27,588 bases of DNA from Ruminococcus sp. (GTDB lineage: Bacteria > Bacillota_A > Clostridia > Oscillospirales > Ruminococcaceae), in contig NZ_JAIKXF010000015.1 in NCBI RefSeq assembly GCF_024684275.1, positions 1 through 27,588 on the forward strand, given 5' to 3'. This document shows positions 26,236-27,588 of this stretch, piece by piece. Under the pieces are notes generated by a model, which was not told where the DNA came from, made no database searches, and saw nothing but the letters and a program-made list of their open reading frames with translations. The stretch's first letter is position 1. The number at the start of each line of letters is the position of its first letter. The position numbers and the translations under genes are program-made.

Positions 26236-27083
26236 CATATATCAAGAAAAGCTTTCACCGCTTCGAGGTTTTCAGCGGCAACGCGCCTGCCTATGCGGTA
26301 GACCTCTAACAGCACCTCAGGATCGTGCTCGATATGTCCTATAGGCAGAGCCTCAGGCGGGGCAATAACAAATGCTCTGCCTGCATTCTCGGCACTGCGG
26401 ATATATTTAAGCTCACCGTTGTACATCTTGTGGCGGTTTGCTATTGCTCTGACAAGCTCGGGATACTTGCGGTATCTAAGCTTTAAAAGCGTCTGAGCGC
26501 CAGCAGGCTTCTTCACATAATCACGGGGCTGAGTTACGATAACCACATTTTTCTCACAGCCGCGGCTCTCCATAAATCTCAGCGGAATAGAATCCGAAAT
26601 GCCGCCGTCAAGCAATTTATAGCCTCCTATCTCTACAATACGGGCTGCCAGCGGCATTGAAGCCGAGGCACGGAACCATTCAAGCTCATCGTAGCTGATA
26701 TTTCCGCATTTGTGATAGACCGCCTTACCTGTGGTAATATCGGTGCACACCACCCAGAAATCCATAGGCGAATTGTTAAAGGCTTCTTCGTCCACTACGT
26801 CCAGCTTATCGGGGATAGTGTGATAGCAGAACTCGCCGCCGAACATATCTCCCGTCTTTATCAGTGAGCTTACGCTGCAATAGCGCTTGTCATTGCAGAA
26901 TCTCGTATTATAGCGTATAGCGCGGCGTATCTGACCGGATTTATAGTTACAGCCGAAAGCAGCTCCTGCGGAAACTCCCACAGCAGCGTTAAAGGTAATA
27001 CCGTTTTCCATAAAGACGTCAATAACACCTGCGGTAAAAAGTCCGCGCATAGCGCCGCCCTCAAGTACAAGTCCGTATTTCAT
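26235..27083 (-). CDS. Patatin-like phospholipase
   Basis: 282 residues, a single patatin domain and no signal peptide, so probably a cytoplasmic or membrane-associated lipid acyl hydrolase. The oxyanion loop is LEGGAMRGLF (GGAMRG 9-14), the nucleophile elbow is GVSAG with S38, and the catalytic Asp is D159 in LLDGGISDSIP. The Ser-Asp dyad is therefore intact. It belongs to the RssA/YlbK-like bacterial group by its short form. The ATG at 27083 follows AGGAAGGA. The upstream gene ends 21 bp before, with no terminator between, so they are probably one transcript. The natural lipid substrate is unknown. Confidence 0.92.
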   Translation of the reverse strand: MKYGLVLEGGAMRGLFTAGVIDVFMENGITFNAAVGVSAGAAFGCNYKSGQIRRAIRYNTRFCNDKRYCSVSSLIKTGDMFGGEFCYHTIPDKLDVVDEEAFNNSPMDFWVVCTDITTGKAVYHKCGNISYDELEWFRASASMPLAARIVEIGGYKLLDGGISDSIPLRFMESRGCEKNVVIVTQPRDYVKKPAGAQTLLKLRYRKYPELVRAIANRHKMYNGELKYIRSAENAGRAFVIAPPEALPIGHIEHDPEVLLEVYRIGRRVAAENLEAVKAFLDI

Positions 27084-27104
27084 TTTCTTATCCTTCCTGT
27101 ATAA

Positions 27105-27588
27105 TCAAGCATTATATCTGTAAAAAAGCAGCTTATCGAGTGTAACTCTTGGTCTCCACCACTCTCTCGCCTGCCCGAATTCTTCATAGTCGTTGTACCA
27201 CTGCCACGATATATCAAAGCCGCCGTCGTCAAGCTGCAAACTGCCGAGGACTTCCCTTTCTGCCTTGATAAGCGGACGGATATCATCGGTAATGAACTGC
27301 CCGAAAATGCCGCAGAAAAAGTCCGACGGCACCGGAACATACTCGACTCCGTATTTTGAAATATCACCGCATATGACCTGTCCCAGCTTTTGGCACAGGA
27401 GCTTCTTTGCGTCAAAACCGCTGTCACCGATAACAGCCATACCATGTCTTTCCATAAGCTCATAGGCTAAAAGATAGCATTTAAGGTCGTCAGCTATCAT
27501 CTCTTCCTGCTCCGAAAGAGACTGAAAAGCTTCGAGAACTATCTGCATATAATAGCTTCTTTCCTCGCTGAAACAGCACATAAACGCC
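27105..27588 (-). CDS. Unrecognised protein, C-terminal part (runs off right edge)
   Basis: The frame is open from the right edge to a TGA at 27105, about 160 residues. It has an ATG at 27581, but no ribosome binding site can be judged there and the frame continues upstream, so this is probably the C-terminal part of a longer protein. The segment is hydrophilic, with VLEAFQSLSEQEEMIADDLK, LMERHGMAVIGDSGFDAKKL and an aromatic tail LDDGGFDISWQWYNDYEEF followed by REWWRPRVTLDKL. I do not recognise the family. The Trp-rich DGGFDISWQW pattern recalls alpha/alpha-toroid repeats, but that is weak. Its stop lies 21 bp before the patatin-like gene, suggesting an operon. Confidence 0.7.
   Translation of the reverse strand, partial: AFMCCFSEERSYYMQIVLEAFQSLSEQEEMIADDLKCYLLAYELMERHGMAVIGDSGFDAKKLLCQKLGQVICGDISKYGVEYVPVPSDFFCGIFGQFITDDIRPLIKAEREVLGSLQLDDGGFDISWQWYNDYEEFGQAREWWRPRVTLDKLLFYRYNA

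Overview
The window looks like chromosomal DNA of a fibre-degrading Ruminococcus, most likely close to R. flavefaciens. Three secreted proteins end in dockerin modules. One dockerin, on the GH2 enzyme, has the long-insert form I associate with R. flavefaciens cellulosomes. The other signs are moderate GC content, strong AGGAGG ribosome binding sites and Gram-positive style lipoproteins. The species assignment is inference from domain style, not from a database match.

Layout. At 1-254 (minus) is the start of a MerR-family regulator with a textbook 19-bp-spacer promoter. At 520-1215 is a small alarmone synthetase (RelQ type). At 1430-5740 (plus) and 5905-9273 (minus) are two large convergent secreted enzymes, a GH2 beta-galactosidase and a GH97 alpha-glycosidase. 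Each carries a LamG-like module and a dockerin. Between them lie two terminators and a nine-copy heptamer array. Then come a small papain/C39-like protein (9493-9852), a lipoprotein with a duplicated Asp-rich motif (9990-11051) and RadA (11063-12436). A lipid-anchored set follows: a GH3 NagZ-like hexosaminidase (12552-14039), a one-TM protein (14130-14588) and a GH16 beta-glucanase with a carbohydrate-binding module (14727-16136).

At 16291-18264 is an unusual cytoplasmic diguanylate cyclase whose input domain is a LacI-type sugar-binding fold without a helix-turn-helix. A GNAT acetyltransferase overlaps its end. Next are a cardiolipin synthase (minus), a 164-bp nearly perfect coaxial palindrome (20561-20724), a hotdog thioesterase, a dockerin-bearing M23 peptidase (minus), an HMA-domain protein, a CtpE-like P-type ATPase (minus) and the biotin transporter BioY behind a clear BirA-type operator. 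A patatin-like phospholipase (minus) and the C-terminal part of an unrecognised protein (minus, running off the right edge) close the window.

How the genes fit together. Two surface-attachment strategies coexist: dockerin enzymes for scaffoldin binding (GH2, GH97, M23) and lipid-anchored enzymes with Thr-rich linkers (GH3, GH16). The GH2/GH97 pair would remove galactose or glucose residues from polysaccharides, GH16 cuts mixed-linkage or beta-1,3-glucan, and GH3 and M23 act on cell-wall material. The sugar-sensor diguanylate cyclase sits directly after the GH16 gene and could link sugar availability to c-di-GMP. No CRISPR array, tRNA, rRNA, prophage or transposase gene was seen. I see no clear multi-gene novel system. 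The strongest candidates for something new are the sugar-sensor GGDEF protein, the 164-bp palindrome and the dockerin-tagged peptidase.
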